Part shown: positions 39,660 to 49,478 of the stretch, in pieces
Layout: every line of letters starts with the position of its first letter
How positions within the stretch are numbered: position 1 is the first letter of the stretch
NCBI GenBank assembly: GCA_038731605.1
Contig: JAVYQP010000002.1
Coordinates: 186,001 to 250,000, forward strand
Direction: 5' to 3'
Length of the DNA stretch: 64,000 bases
Origin: WYZ-LMO2 sp038731605
Lineage (GTDB): Archaea > Halobacteriota > Archaeoglobi > Archaeoglobales > Archaeoglobaceae
Notes under the pieces: model-generated
What the model was told of the DNA's origin: nothing
Seen by the model: only the letters and a program-made list of their open reading frames with translations
The model's database searches: none
Made by a program: the position numbers and the translations under genes

Positions 39660-41077
39660 AGGTCTACTTCCTAAATCCCCCTTACTTTCCGCATTTCGGA
39701 AGGGAGATGAGATGGCAAGATACTGGAAGGGGAGGAACGCTTTACTACCCGATTTGGCTCTCCTACGCTGCAGGACTCGTTGAGAGCAAGGGGCATGAGG
39801 TTAAGCTCGTCGATGCCCCAGCCTGGAACTGGAGCGTTGAAAGGGTTTTGAAGGACTTGGAATCGTTCAATGCAGAACTCGTCGTTATCAACACGAGCTT
39901 CACGAGCTTGAAGAACGATCTTGAGATTGCGAAGAAGATAAAGGAGTTGGATTTCAAAGTCGTTGCGGTTGGTCCTCCTGCTTCGAGGTTTGCCGAGAGA
40001 ATGCTTGATTTCGTGGATTTTGTTGCAAGATACGAGTACGATTTCACAATTCTCGACCTTGCGGAAGGAAAAAGACCTGAAGAGATCCTTGGGCTCTCCT
40101 TCAAAAAAGATCGAGTTGTGCACAACGAGAACAGACCCTGGATCGAAGACCTCGATTCGTTGCCATTTGTTTCAAAGGTTTACAAGAGGCATTTGAACGT
40201 ATACGACTACTTCTTGAACTACTCTCTTTATCCAATGGTCCAGATATTCACAGGTCGAGGCTGTCCGTTTCGTTGCACTTTTTGCTCATGGCCACAGAGC
40301 TTTATGGGCAGGAGGTATAGAGTTAGGAGCGTTGAGAACGTTCTCAACGAGCTTGAATGGATAGAGGAGAATTTGCCTGTGAAGGAAGTTTTCTTCGAGG
40401 ATGACACTTTCACGATAAGCAAGAAAAGAGTTCAGGATTTCTGCAAGGGGTATAGGGAAAGGGGGCTCGAGATAGCTTGGTCTTGCAACGCAAGGGTTGA
40501 CACGCTCGATCTTGAGACAATGAAAGCTATGAAGAGAGCGAACTGCAGATTCTTGATCGTAGGCTTCGAGTCTGCGGACGATGGAATTCTTGAGAACATA
40601 AAGAAAGGGTTTAAGGTTGAGCAGGCAAGGAAATTTGCTGAGAACGTTAGGAGAGCTGGACTTATGCTCCACGCCGACTTCATAATCGGACTGCCTGGCG
40701 AGACAAAGGAGACGATTGAGAAGACGAAGAAGTTCATAAAGGAGATAAAGCCGGAGCTTTTGCAGGTCTCGGTTGTCTCACCTTTCCCCGGTAGTGAGCT
40801 ATACGATTGGCTCGAAAAAAACGGATACCTCGTCACTAAGGATCCTGAGGAGTATCTCGATGAAAACGGGCATCAGAAGAGCGTCGTCTCTTATCCTTGG
40901 CTCACAGCTGAAGAGATAACGAAGGCGGTCGACGAAATTCTGAGGGACTATTACCTTTCAATTCAATACATCCCAGTTGCTTTAAGACAGATTTTCAGAC
41001 GCAATTCTCTCTACGAACTAAGGAGACTCGTTAAGTCTACCAGAATGTTCTTGAGTTACGTTTGGGAAAGGTCATGA
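39656..41077 (+). CDS. B12-binding domain radical SAM protein
   Basis: 473 residues from ATG 39656. The N-terminal 150 residues form a cobalamin-binding-like domain (MKVYFLNPPYFPHFGREMRW, LSYAAGLVESKGHEVKLVDA). The radical SAM core has GRGCPFRCTFCSWPQSFMGR, i.e. CxxxCxxC for the [4Fe-4S] cluster, followed by EVFFEDDTFTISKKRVQDFC and LMLHADFIIGLPGETKETIE. Class B radical SAM methylases of this kind methylate unactivated carbons or phosphinates in natural products, lipids and sugars. In this locus, C-methylation or other remodelling of a sugar or polyprenol is a reasonable inference. It overlaps the upstream GT gene by four bases. Confidence 0.88.
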   Translation: MKVYFLNPPYFPHFGREMRWQDTGRGGTLYYPIWLSYAAGLVESKGHEVKLVDAPAWNWSVERVLKDLESFNAELVVINTSFTSLKNDLEIAKKIKELDFKVVAVGPPASRFAERMLDFVDFVARYEYDFTILDLAEGKRPEEILGLSFKKDRVVHNENRPWIEDLDSLPFVSKVYKRHLNVYDYFLNYSLYPMVQIFTGRGCPFRCTFCSWPQSFMGRRYRVRSVENVLNELEWIEENLPVKEVFFEDDTFTISKKRVQDFCKGYRERGLEIAWSCNARVDTLDLETMKAMKRANCRFLIVGFESADDGILENIKKGFKVEQARKFAENVRRAGLMLHADFIIGLPGETKETIEKTKKFIKEIKPELLQVSVVSPFPGSELYDWLEKNGYLVTKDPEEYLDENGHQKSVVSYPWLTAEEITKAVDEILRDYYLSIQYIPVALRQIFRRNSLYELRRLVKSTRMFLSYVWERS

Positions 41078-41144
41078 AGATATTGACTTTAAAAAATGTC
41101 AAAGAGAGCGAAAATAAGATTGTTGCGATTATTTTTGTAGGCAA

Positions 41145-42299
41145 ATGAGAGTAGGACATTTTGTCACTGCGTTTCCGAACAGAAAACTTAGAACAGAAGT
41201 TTATGGAGCCGGAAGAGTTGCCTACTTTTTAAGTAGAGAACTTGCGAAAAAGGGTCATGAAGTCCACGTCTTTGTCCCTTCTCTCGAGAATCTAATAGAG
41301 AATCAGAAAAATTTAGTCGCTCATTTCTACAAATCCTTGCTAAAGATAAGCCATTTCGGGTACATCTCACCAAAGCTACTATTTGACCCACTAAACTACG
41401 ATCTCGATGTGATACACCTTCACTGGGATACACCTATTTCAGCCACTGCAGCGCTGAGATACGTAAACAAAAGAGGGAAGCCTTTTGTCGTTACATGGCA
41501 CGGTGATTGGATTGAAAGGTATGGGAACTTAGTTAGAAAAATAGGCGTTTGGTTGGCAAACAAATACTTAGTTGATAAGCTTCTATCCAAAGCAGATGTC
41601 ATCATAACTCCTTCGATGCACTATGTAGAGGAATCGAAGTTTCTGAGGAATTTCAGGGAGAAAGTAGTCGAGATACCGAACGGCATAGACCTCGAGGCTT
41701 TCAATATCCCTCACTCGAAATATGAGGCGAGGGAAATTTTAGGGCTCGACAAGGAAAAAAAGCTCGTGCTATTCTTGTCCCAACTTTATGATCTAAAAGG
41801 ACCCCATATACTGCTGAGAGCAATACCAAAAATTGTTGAACGCCATGAAGATGCGTTTTTTGTTTTCGCAGGTGGAGGAAACGTTAAGAAATACGAGACG
41901 TTGGCTAAGGAGTTAGGCGTTGATAAATTCGTGAAATTCACGGATTATATCGAAGAAAGGCTAAAACCTTTGTATTACAAATCTGCGGACGTCTTTGTTT
42001 TGCCTTCAATAGAGACTTTTGAAGTCTTTCCGCTTGTCTTACTAGAGGCGTCTGCAGTGGGGCTTCCGATGGTAGTCAGCGATTTGAGAACTTTTAGATG
42101 CATAATCGAAGAAGGCTACAACGGTATCTTTACGAAAAGAGGAGATCCTGAAAGTCTTGCGAACGCCATAACTTACTTGCTCGAAAACGAAGAAGTCAGA
42201 GAAAAAATGGGCAGAAATGCAAAGGAAAAAGCAAGACAATACTCTTGGGATAAGATCGCCGAGAAGTATGAGGAAGTTTACAAGAAAGTGCTTTCATGA
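41145..42299 (+). CDS. Family 4 glycosyltransferase
   Basis: 384 residues, GT-B fold. The N-terminal domain shows FLSRELAKKGHEVHVFVPSL and VIHLHWDTPISATAALRYVN. The C-terminal donor domain has LVLFLSQLYDLKGPHILLRA, KFTDYIEERLKPLYYKSADV and the GT4 E-x7-E motif in PSIETFEVFPLVLLEASAVG. It overlaps the next glycosyltransferase gene by four bases. It starts a run of glycosyltransferase and accessory genes extending to about 53.4 kb. Soluble, probably membrane-associated. Confidence 0.92.
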   Translation: MRVGHFVTAFPNRKLRTEVYGAGRVAYFLSRELAKKGHEVHVFVPSLENLIENQKNLVAHFYKSLLKISHFGYISPKLLFDPLNYDLDVIHLHWDTPISATAALRYVNKRGKPFVVTWHGDWIERYGNLVRKIGVWLANKYLVDKLLSKADVIITPSMHYVEESKFLRNFREKVVEIPNGIDLEAFNIPHSKYEAREILGLDKEKKLVLFLSQLYDLKGPHILLRAIPKIVERHEDAFFVFAGGGNVKKYETLAKELGVDKFVKFTDYIEERLKPLYYKSADVFVLPSIETFEVFPLVLLEASAVGLPMVVSDLRTFRCIIEEGYNGIFTKRGDPESLANAITYLLENEEVREKMGRNAKEKARQYSWDKIAEKYEEVYKKVLS

Positions 42300-43309
42300 A
42301 AATCTGTTTGCTGGGGGAATTCTTAGGACCTTTAGATGAGGGAATGAGAAAGATATCGTTCCATCTTGCTAAGGAATTATCCAAGCGTAACGAGGTATTA
42401 ACTTTGGACTTGCGAACAGCTTTTAATAGAAGTTTTTGGAAGAGCATAAAGTCATTTGCTCCTGAAGTCGTCCACTATATCCATGGGGGCTCTCCTAAGA
42501 GTTTTCTTCTTTTGAAACTAATTTCACGGTATCTTTCCAATGCCAAAACAGTTATATCGGTGATGCAATTTAGTCCCTCCTCTCTCCGCATAGTTCCGTT
42601 GTTCAAGCCTGATTTAGTTTTGGTTCAAACTAAAGAGCTCGAGAAGAAATTCAGAAGGCAGAGTTGCAACGTTGAATTCCTCCCATGTGGTGGAGTAGAT
42701 TTAGATAGGCATAGAGAGAATCGGGAGGGAAAAATTTTACTGAAAGAAAAGTATGGAATAGACAGAGACAAATTCGTTATTTTGCACGTCGGTTCTATAA
42801 AGAGAAGTAGAAACGTTCAGTCCTTAACGAAGCTTCAAACAGATGAAAATCAAGTCGTCATCGTCGGCTCAACTTCCGTAGGCGTTGAGATGGAGTTGTA
42901 TCACCAGCTTGAGAGATCCGGTTGCTTAGTATTGTTGCAGTATATCGAGCGCATAGAAGAGGTTTATGCTCTCGCCGACTGTTATGTATTTCCTGTGGTT
43001 CCAAAGAAGAATTTGCTAGAGAGTGCTAAAGTTGCCTGTATAGACATACCTTTGTCTGTTTTGGAGGCGATGGCTCATAATTTGCCAGTTGTCTCTACCA
43101 AATTTGGCGCTTTGCCAGACATTTTCGAAGAGGGAAATGGCTTATTTTTCGTTGAAAGAGAAGAAGAATTTATCAGTGCTCTTAACAAAGTTAAAAGTTG
43201 CAAAGATGTAAGAACCAGAGAAAAGGTTGAAGCATATTCTTGGGGAAACATAGCGAAGAGATTAGAACAAGTTTATTCCAAGCTCATAGGTGGTGAGATT
43301 GGGAGATAG
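42296..43309 (+). CDS. Family 4 glycosyltransferase
   Basis: 337 residues. The N-terminus MKICLLGEFLGPLDEGMRKI is followed by KTVISVMQFSPSSLRIVPLF, VEFLPCGGVDLDRHRENREG and the donor-domain KFVILHVGSIKRSRNVQSL. The E-x7-E region is ESAKVACIDIPLSVLEAMAH, slightly altered. It overlaps the kinase-like gene by 20 bases, so the three genes from 41145 form a coupled unit. The specific sugar is unknown. Confidence 0.88.
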   Translation: MKICLLGEFLGPLDEGMRKISFHLAKELSKRNEVLTLDLRTAFNRSFWKSIKSFAPEVVHYIHGGSPKSFLLLKLISRYLSNAKTVISVMQFSPSSLRIVPLFKPDLVLVQTKELEKKFRRQSCNVEFLPCGGVDLDRHRENREGKILLKEKYGIDRDKFVILHVGSIKRSRNVQSLTKLQTDENQVVIVGSTSVGVEMELYHQLERSGCLVLLQYIERIEEVYALADCYVFPVVPKKNLLESAKVACIDIPLSVLEAMAHNLPVVSTKFGALPDIFEEGNGLFFVEREEEFISALNKVKSCKDVRTREKVEAYSWGNIAKRLEQVYSKLIGGEIGR

Positions 43310-43985
43310 AAAGAGTTTTCTGATAAGCTTTTCAGGGATCGATGGCTCTGGAAAAACTACGCTTTCAAAATCGCTGGTTGAGATGCTCAACAAAAATGGC
43401 ATCAAATGCAGATATGTTTACGGGAGGCTACAGCCCCTTTTATCAAAGCCATTCATGTGGCTGGGGAGGATCGTTTTTCTTAGAAAAACTTCTAAAAACT
43501 ATGTGGAGTATTCGAGAAGGAAAAGGGAAACTATGAAAAAATTTGCTTTACTTTCGCTCGTTTACAAGTATATTTTGTTACTTGATTACTCTCTACAGCT
43601 TCTTTTCAAGATCAGAATACCGAAGCTACTCGGGAAGAGCATAGTATGCGACCGTTACGTCTACGACACCGTTATCAACGATATCTCGGCAGATCATGGA
43701 CTTTCAATCCATGAGATGAAGAAAGTTATTGACAAACTTTTTTACTTTGCGATAAGGCCCGATATAGCTTTTCTAATAGATTTGCCTGAAGAGATAGCGT
43801 ATCAGCGGAAAAGCGATACACCCTCATTGGAGTATTTGCGGGAAAGGAGAAAACTATATTTAGAGATAGCAAGAGAATTTAGAATCGTTGTTTTAGAGGG
43901 AACAAAAGAGTTAGATGAACTACTGAAAGAGATTGTGGGGAAAACTAAGAAAAACTTAAAAATACTTCCTCTCCGTTCGGAGTAA
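43290..43985 (+). CDS. Thymidylate-kinase-like P-loop kinase of the glycan locus
   Basis: 231 residues. The P-loop is FLISFSGIDGSGKTTLSKSL and the LID/acceptor region KSIVCDRYVYDTVINDISAD, with AIRPDIAFLIDLPEEIAYQR downstream; these are the hallmarks of the TMK-like kinase superfamily. About 70 residues between P-loop and the DRY motif are basic and hydrophobic, unlike housekeeping Tmk. Together with the nucleotidyltransferase next door this looks like the kinase type found in capsule and exopolysaccharide clusters. It may phosphorylate a sugar or glycan end rather than dTMP. A GTG start is used. Confidence 0.75.
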   Translation: MVRLGDRKSFLISFSGIDGSGKTTLSKSLVEMLNKNGIKCRYVYGRLQPLLSKPFMWLGRIVFLRKTSKNYVEYSRRKRETMKKFALLSLVYKYILLLDYSLQLLFKIRIPKLLGKSIVCDRYVYDTVINDISADHGLSIHEMKKVIDKLFYFAIRPDIAFLIDLPEEIAYQRKSDTPSLEYLRERRKLYLEIAREFRIVVLEGTKELDELLKEIVGKTKKNLKILPLRSE

Positions 43986-44002
43986 TAACAAAAGGTGAGA
44001 AT

Positions 44003-45109
44003 ATGGATAGACGATGTCTAAACTTAGCAAATCCGACTATAAAACTCTTGAAGATAGTAGGTTCTCCATTTGCACCAGAGCAAAAGCAGGATTTACCAAA
44101 AAATAAAGAAGAGGCTTTGGAGTTATATAATCATGCTATAAAGAACAAAATTGGGCTTCTTTATCTAGATACTCTCCAAAAACGAGGCAAAATACACGAT
44201 TTAGGCTTGGAAGCGGAATACAAAAAAGAGCTCGAAAAACATAACGAGCAGTTAATAACGATGACTAGGGCCTCCAAATTATTAAACTCGCTCAGTTGTG
44301 ATTATGCGATTTTTAAGAGTATAATGCCTTTCCCAGCCGTTCCTAATGATGTCGATATAGTTTACTTTAACTCATATGAAGAACTTAATAGTATTGTGAA
44401 GAAATTTTTATCTTCGGGCTATAAAGAGGTAGTGCCGAAAGGATATCCCTATAGAAAAAATTTAAAATTTAAATTACATGATAGTAGAATATGTGGGCAT
44501 GTGGATCCCGATGCAAACGATGTGTATGATTTGGATCTTTATTATGCAATTCTCGTTAGCTACATCGCATATCTTAATAGGGTTAACTTTAGAAAATACA
44601 TAACAAAAACAAGGATAAAAGGCGAAGAAGTGAAAGTTTTAAGCCCAGAAGCAGATCTTGTGACTGTTATTGCTCATTCAGTAATCGTGGAACAACTCTT
44701 TACACTTCTCTCCTACTATGCGACTCTTTACTATTTATCAAGAATTTCAATCGATGACTTTATATTGATAACAAAGGAGAACCATGTCGCATCGCCAATA
44801 AAAGCTCACTTCTCTCTGGTTGCCGAGCTACACAGATTATCCAATGGTTTCATTCCTGAAAAAATAAAAGAAGTCTTGACCGAATTAGGTAGCGAAAATA
44901 GAGAAAAAATGCTTTTAGCTAAAAACAACTTCAAAATGCCACATAAATATAGTTCCATTACAATAATAAAAGCACTTTTGGAGAAAATGAAAGAGAAAGA
45001 GTTTAGAAGAAGCGTCGTTAAACAGATTATGTACACGTTAAAAGATCCTAAACTAGCTGGGTGGGTTGTCTACCATATCGTTAGGAGAAGGAGGAGGGAG
45101 ACATATTGA
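44003..45109 (+). CDS. Nucleotidyltransferase-fold protein of polysaccharide loci (NTP_transf_5-like)
   Basis: 368 residues. The middle segment LLNSLSCDYAIFKSIMPFPA with VPNDVDIVYFNSYEELNSIV resembles the K-G..D-x-D core of the NTP_transf_5 group, followed by DSRICGHVDPDANDVYDLDL. The remainder is helical. It lacks the usual GS motif, so catalysis is uncertain. An AGGTGAG ribosome binding site precedes ATG 44003. This gene is strikingly AT-rich: 41 G+C in 120 bases at 44101-44220 compared with 59 of 120 in argS at 8821-8940. It overlaps the next GT by four bases. Confidence 0.6.
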   Translation: MDRRCLNLANPTIKLLKIVGSPFAPEQKQDLPKNKEEALELYNHAIKNKIGLLYLDTLQKRGKIHDLGLEAEYKKELEKHNEQLITMTRASKLLNSLSCDYAIFKSIMPFPAVPNDVDIVYFNSYEELNSIVKKFLSSGYKEVVPKGYPYRKNLKFKLHDSRICGHVDPDANDVYDLDLYYAILVSYIAYLNRVNFRKYITKTRIKGEEVKVLSPEADLVTVIAHSVIVEQLFTLLSYYATLYYLSRISIDDFILITKENHVASPIKAHFSLVAELHRLSNGFIPEKIKEVLTELGSENREKMLLAKNNFKMPHKYSSITIIKALLEKMKEKEFRRSVVKQIMYTLKDPKLAGWVVYHIVRRRRRETY

Positions 45110-46323
45110 GAGTGTTAATACTCTCCCGTACCGTACCAAATCCCTTCTTTCCACCAGTCGCTAGACCTTATTATTTAACAAAATTTTATGCACCAAAGAT
45201 TTCTGTAACCCTAGTATCACCATATGTGATCATGCATGAAACAGCATTGCCAGAAGAAGTTAATTTCGAAACGTCTCTTATCTCTACATTCAAAAACCCT
45301 TATCTGAGATTTTTGAACTCCGTTAGCAGTAGACTAACGTTAACAAACCTTCGATATGCTAGGGATTTCTATGTGGCAAGGACATACCACCCCTCTTTTC
45401 AGAAGCTAATAGTCAAAGTTCTCAGTAAAGAGAGTTTTGATATAGTATATGCCGACAGCTATCTCCTATCCTACTTATTCCGCCTTAAACTCCTAGGATT
45501 TATAAAAGTCCCTACAATTTTGGAGTTCTTCGCTCCACCATTGTACGAGTTTCACCAATACCTTAAATTTGGAAATATACTCAATAGACTCACTTATTTC
45601 TTTGGATATCTTTTACACCGTTTATTTGTAGTTAGACGATATAAACACTTCGATGGGGGGATATATGTTTCTAACACCCATCTTAAGCTTTCGAGACCTT
45701 TTGTACCACGAAAATGCTTCGTGATTCCACCAGGTGTCGACACAGAATACTTTAAACCCCCAGACATTAACTTAACAGCTCCTGTGATATTGTTCACCGG
45801 GAATATGAGTCACCCGCCAAACGTCTCAGCAGTTCTTTGGTTTTATTACAATATATATTCCTATATTAAGCAAGAGATTCCCGATGTAAAATTCTATATA
45901 GTCGGCAGAGATCCGAATCCTAGAGTTAGAAAACTTAACTCCGACAAATCAGTGATAGTGACTGGAAGAGTAGAAGACGTTAGACCATACTTTGCCAAGG
46001 CGAGCGTTTTTGTAAATCCCATTATTTTGGACGATGGTGGAATTAAAACCAAGGTCTTAGAGGCGATGGCAATGGGCAAACCAGTGGTTTCGACACCCTT
46101 AGGTGTAAGGGATCTTGGCGTTACCGATGGAAAGAACGTTGTTATAGCTAAAAATGAAAGGGATTTCGCAGAAAAGGTTATAGAACTCCTCAAGGATGAA
46201 AACGAAAGGCAAAGATTTGGCAGAGAAGCGAGAAAATTCGTCGAAGAGAACTACTCATGGGAAAAGCAGTCCAAGATACTATACGAAACGCTAAAATTCA
46301 TGGTGGAAGAGGCTAAGCGATGA
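45106..46323 (+). CDS. Family 4 glycosyltransferase
   Basis: 405 residues from TTG 45106. It opens MRVLILSRTVPNPFFPPVAR. The donor domain has PVILFTGNMSHPPNVSAVLW, VKFYIVGRDPNPRVRKLNSD, SVIVTGRVEDVRPYFAKASV and IILDDGGIKTKVLEAMAMGK, with a GT4 donor-site Glu. This matches the clade with PEP-CTERM/XrtA-linked or Wbu-type transferases. Four-base overlaps at both ends place it firmly in the operon. Confidence 0.9.
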   Translation: MRVLILSRTVPNPFFPPVARPYYLTKFYAPKISVTLVSPYVIMHETALPEEVNFETSLISTFKNPYLRFLNSVSSRLTLTNLRYARDFYVARTYHPSFQKLIVKVLSKESFDIVYADSYLLSYLFRLKLLGFIKVPTILEFFAPPLYEFHQYLKFGNILNRLTYFFGYLLHRLFVVRRYKHFDGGIYVSNTHLKLSRPFVPRKCFVIPPGVDTEYFKPPDINLTAPVILFTGNMSHPPNVSAVLWFYYNIYSYIKQEIPDVKFYIVGRDPNPRVRKLNSDKSVIVTGRVEDVRPYFAKASVFVNPIILDDGGIKTKVLEAMAMGKPVVSTPLGVRDLGVTDGKNVVIAKNERDFAEKVIELLKDENERQRFGREARKFVEENYSWEKQSKILYETLKFMVEEAKR

Positions 46324-48431
46324 AGCTCACTATGAACAAGTTGGGAGCAAGAGGGTTTCTGAAACTCGTAGGATTGATCCAGATACTTTTCATTGCCTTA
46401 ATCCTCATGGATTACGCAGATCTCCGAATACCGCTTTTGAGACAAATCGTTGGCTTTGTTTATTTAACCTTTATACCCGGAGCTTTGCTTCTCCGAGCTC
46501 TCAGAGTTCGCGACCTCGATCCGATAGAGAGCCTTTGCTTCTCAGTCGGACTCAGCTTGGCGATAATCATGTTTTCTGGGCTTTTCGCGAACACAGTTTA
46601 CCCATTGTTGGGCGTATCTGAACCCATTTCAACGATTCCGCTGGTGATTACTTTCACAGCTCTCGTAGTTGTATTATCTTCAATAGTTTATATAAGAGAC
46701 AAGGATTCTACGAGCTCGCCTTACGAACTTTCTCTTTCCCCTTCACTACTTTTCTTGACTCTACTTCCATTTTTTGGAATCGTGGGAGCTAATCTCGTCG
46801 ACAGATTCGAAAGCAATCTCCTTTTGATGTTTTCATTACCCATAGCTGGGCTAATTCCTGTTTTGATAGCGTTTGACATAATAAAAGAAAGGCTATATCC
46901 AATAGCCATATTCACAACTTCCCTCTTTTTACTCTACCACACTTCGCTGATCTCTCCACATATATGGGGATGGGATATAAATTTGGAATACCATTTCTCG
47001 AATCGTGTTCTAACGAACGCTTATTGGGATTCAAGCCTTTATGGATCCATAAACGGAATGCCAGCCATCGTGATCTTAGCCCCAACCTATGCAACCCTTT
47101 GTAACATCGACTTGGTTTGGGTCTTTAAAGTCGTATATCCTTTCCTTTTTTCCTTTGTTCCGCTCGCAATGTATAGCATTTTTGAAAAAATGATTGACAA
47201 AAAAGCCTCGACCATCGCTTGTTTTCTACTCATGTTTTCATCGAGTTTTTATTTTGCAATGCTTCAACTGGCGAGACAGCAAATAGCTGAGCTATTTCTT
47301 GCCTTGATAATCCTGTCAATCTTATCTAAAAGTTTAAAGGGCAACCATAAATTCTTATTTCTTGCGACTTTCGGAATCTCATTGATCATGTCGCACTATG
47401 GGACAGCTTATCTCTTCATGTTCATTCTGATCGCTTACTTCGTTTTGTTAACTGCTCTTTCCCAGATATCTCGCTTCTACAGACAAAGCCAGCCTTTAAG
47501 TTCAGAAAATTCGGCTCTCAGACTACCCTTTATCGCAACATATATCGTAGTTACTCTTCTATGGTATATGTATACTGCCGGTTCCCACCCCTTCCAAACT
47601 CTTGTATATTCGGCTCATATAATTCTTAAGGAATTCATCAATCCGTACCTTTCAGATGCTTTTCATTTTGCAATAAGACGAACAGTTTCCCTTTTGCACG
47701 ATGTAACAAAAATTCTCTATCACATTACGCAGTTTCTTATAGTTCTTGGCATTCTTGATTTGCTAAGGGGAAGAATTAAAAATATCAGAGGAGAGTATTT
47801 CCTACTTTCTATAGTTTTCTTTGGAATTTGGATTATCTCGGCCATCCTTCCGTACTACGGCTTCGACTTCACTAGGGTTTATCACATAACTCTAATTGTG
47901 CTGTCTCCATTCTGCGTAATTGGAGCTTTCACAGCTGCGAGATTTTTAAGCTCTTTGACAAAGAAGGAGCTTAACATAACGGCTTCACAGGCTTTGAAAC
48001 TCGTTTCTATTCTCTTCTGTGCATTTCTGCTCTTTAACTCCGGATGGGTTTACGAACTTGCAAAAGATAATCCGAGCTCGTTTGTGCTCAGCGAAGTCGA
48101 TTATCCGGTCTTTAACGAACAAGAAATCGCTGGAGCAAAGTGGTTGCACGAGTTTAAGGGTGATGGGAAGATTTACGCCGACGATTACCGATGGCTTCTG
48201 TTCATAGGATTCGAGGGGTACCCGTACACTTGGTATGGGGATTATAGATCTCAGCACTCAGAGCTATACATTTTCTTAGGAACCTTTAATGTAAAGAACG
48301 GCACAATATTGGAAGTGCATGAAGTTGGCCCGAGGATATCTGTAAAAGAGTACGTAGAAGTGTCCAAAATAATAGAGCAAAACAAAATATACGACAGCGG
48401 TGCGCAAATATTTTTAAGAACGGAGGAATAG
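46320..48431 (+). CDS. DUF2206-like polytopic membrane protein (GT-C/GT39-like)
   Basis: 703 residues with about 13 hydrophobic segments (FLKLVGLIQILFIALILMDY, IVGFVYLTFIPGALLLRALR and others) and a C-terminal extracellular part (GWVYELAKDNPSSFVLSEVD, GDGKIYADDYRWLLFIGFEG). The layout matches archaeal DUF2206 proteins, related in topology to GT-C/GT39 glycosyltransferases that use polyprenyl-phosphate sugars outside the membrane. A loop with SHYGTAYLFMFI is near the middle. I infer a transferase or flippase-associated role in surface glycan assembly. Confidence 0.75.
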   Translation: MKLTMNKLGARGFLKLVGLIQILFIALILMDYADLRIPLLRQIVGFVYLTFIPGALLLRALRVRDLDPIESLCFSVGLSLAIIMFSGLFANTVYPLLGVSEPISTIPLVITFTALVVVLSSIVYIRDKDSTSSPYELSLSPSLLFLTLLPFFGIVGANLVDRFESNLLLMFSLPIAGLIPVLIAFDIIKERLYPIAIFTTSLFLLYHTSLISPHIWGWDINLEYHFSNRVLTNAYWDSSLYGSINGMPAIVILAPTYATLCNIDLVWVFKVVYPFLFSFVPLAMYSIFEKMIDKKASTIACFLLMFSSSFYFAMLQLARQQIAELFLALIILSILSKSLKGNHKFLFLATFGISLIMSHYGTAYLFMFILIAYFVLLTALSQISRFYRQSQPLSSENSALRLPFIATYIVVTLLWYMYTAGSHPFQTLVYSAHIILKEFINPYLSDAFHFAIRRTVSLLHDVTKILYHITQFLIVLGILDLLRGRIKNIRGEYFLLSIVFFGIWIISAILPYYGFDFTRVYHITLIVLSPFCVIGAFTAARFLSSLTKKELNITASQALKLVSILFCAFLLFNSGWVYELAKDNPSSFVLSEVDYPVFNEQEIAGAKWLHEFKGDGKIYADDYRWLLFIGFEGYPYTWYGDYRSQHSELYIFLGTFNVKNGTILEVHEVGPRISVKEYVEVSKIIEQNKIYDSGAQIFLRTEE

Positions 48432-48437
48432 AATAGA

Positions 48438-49478
48438 ATGAGCTTACCAAGAGTTTCAATCGTAATTCTAAACTGGAATGGATGGAAAGACACAATAGAG
48501 TGCTTGGAATCTCTGTATAGGATAGATTATCCAAACTACGATGTAATCGTCGTCGACAACGGCTCTTTAGATGACTCGATAGAGAAGATCAAGGAATACT
48601 GCCTCGGAAAAATCAAGGTCAAATCGAAGTTCTTCGATTACGATCCGAGCAACAAGCCGATAAAGGTTTTTGAAGTCTCCGAGGACGAATTGGAAAAATT
48701 CGACTTTCCTTCTTACGAGAGATGTGAGAACAACAGAAGACTGATTCTGATTAAGAACAAAGAAAACTATGGATTTGCTAAGGGAAACAACATTGCAGTA
48801 AAGTTCGTTCTGAGCTTTTTAAAACCAAAATACGTTCTTCTTTTGAACAACGACACCGTGGTTTCCAAAGATTTCCTAAAGGAACTCGCAAAGACCGCTG
48901 AAAGCGATGAAAGTATAGGAATTGTCGGGCCGAAGATTTACTTCTACGATTACAAGGGAAGAAGCGACGTGATATCCTTCACGGGCGAAAACGTAATTCC
49001 GTGGAAAGGTGGGGGCATAAGGTATGGTAGTGGAGAAATAGATAGGGGGCAGTGGGATAAGTGCATGGAGCCGGATAAAATCGAGGGCTCGTGTATGCTC
49101 ATAAAAAGAGAAGTTTTCGAGAAGATAGGCTTTCTCGACGAGAGATATTTCTTCTTTTACGAGGAAACGGATTTCTGCATTAAGGCAAAAAGAGCTGGTT
49201 TCAAGCTCAAATATTGCCCAAATTCAAAGATTTGGCACAAAGTCAGCGCATCTATAGGGAGAGAAAATCCAATAAAAATTTACTTCCTAACGAAGAACAG
49301 AGCGATATTCATTCAAAAGAACTTTCCCGAACACCTCTGGAGACATTTCATTTACGTGATCTTTTACGAGCTTTGGCGCAGAACTGGAGTATACGTGCTC
49401 TACAAAAGAGATCCCAGAGCGCTGAGGTATTACCTGAGGGGCCTGATCGATGGATTTAAAGCTATACGCAAGTTGTGA
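48438..49478 (+). CDS. Family 2 glycosyltransferase (rhamnosyltransferase-like)
   Basis: 346 residues. Motifs are RVSIVILNWNGWKDTIECLE, YDVIVVDNGSLDDSIEKIKE, NYGFAKGNNIAVKFVLSF, YVLLLNNDTVVSKDFLKELA (metal site NND) and IEGSCMLIKREVFEKIGFLD, plus ERYFFFYEETDFCIKAKRAG. This is the WbbL-like branch that includes rhamnosyltransferases, consistent with the dTDP-rhamnose genes at 53-57 kb. A GGAGG-type ribosome binding site precedes ATG 48438. A broken paralogue lies at 50407. Confidence 0.92.
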   Translation: MSLPRVSIVILNWNGWKDTIECLESLYRIDYPNYDVIVVDNGSLDDSIEKIKEYCLGKIKVKSKFFDYDPSNKPIKVFEVSEDELEKFDFPSYERCENNRRLILIKNKENYGFAKGNNIAVKFVLSFLKPKYVLLLNNDTVVSKDFLKELAKTAESDESIGIVGPKIYFYDYKGRSDVISFTGENVIPWKGGGIRYGSGEIDRGQWDKCMEPDKIEGSCMLIKREVFEKIGFLDERYFFFYEETDFCIKAKRAGFKLKYCPNSKIWHKVSASIGRENPIKIYFLTKNRAIFIQKNFPEHLWRHFIYVIFYELWRRTGVYVLYKRDPRALRYYLRGLIDGFKAIRKL

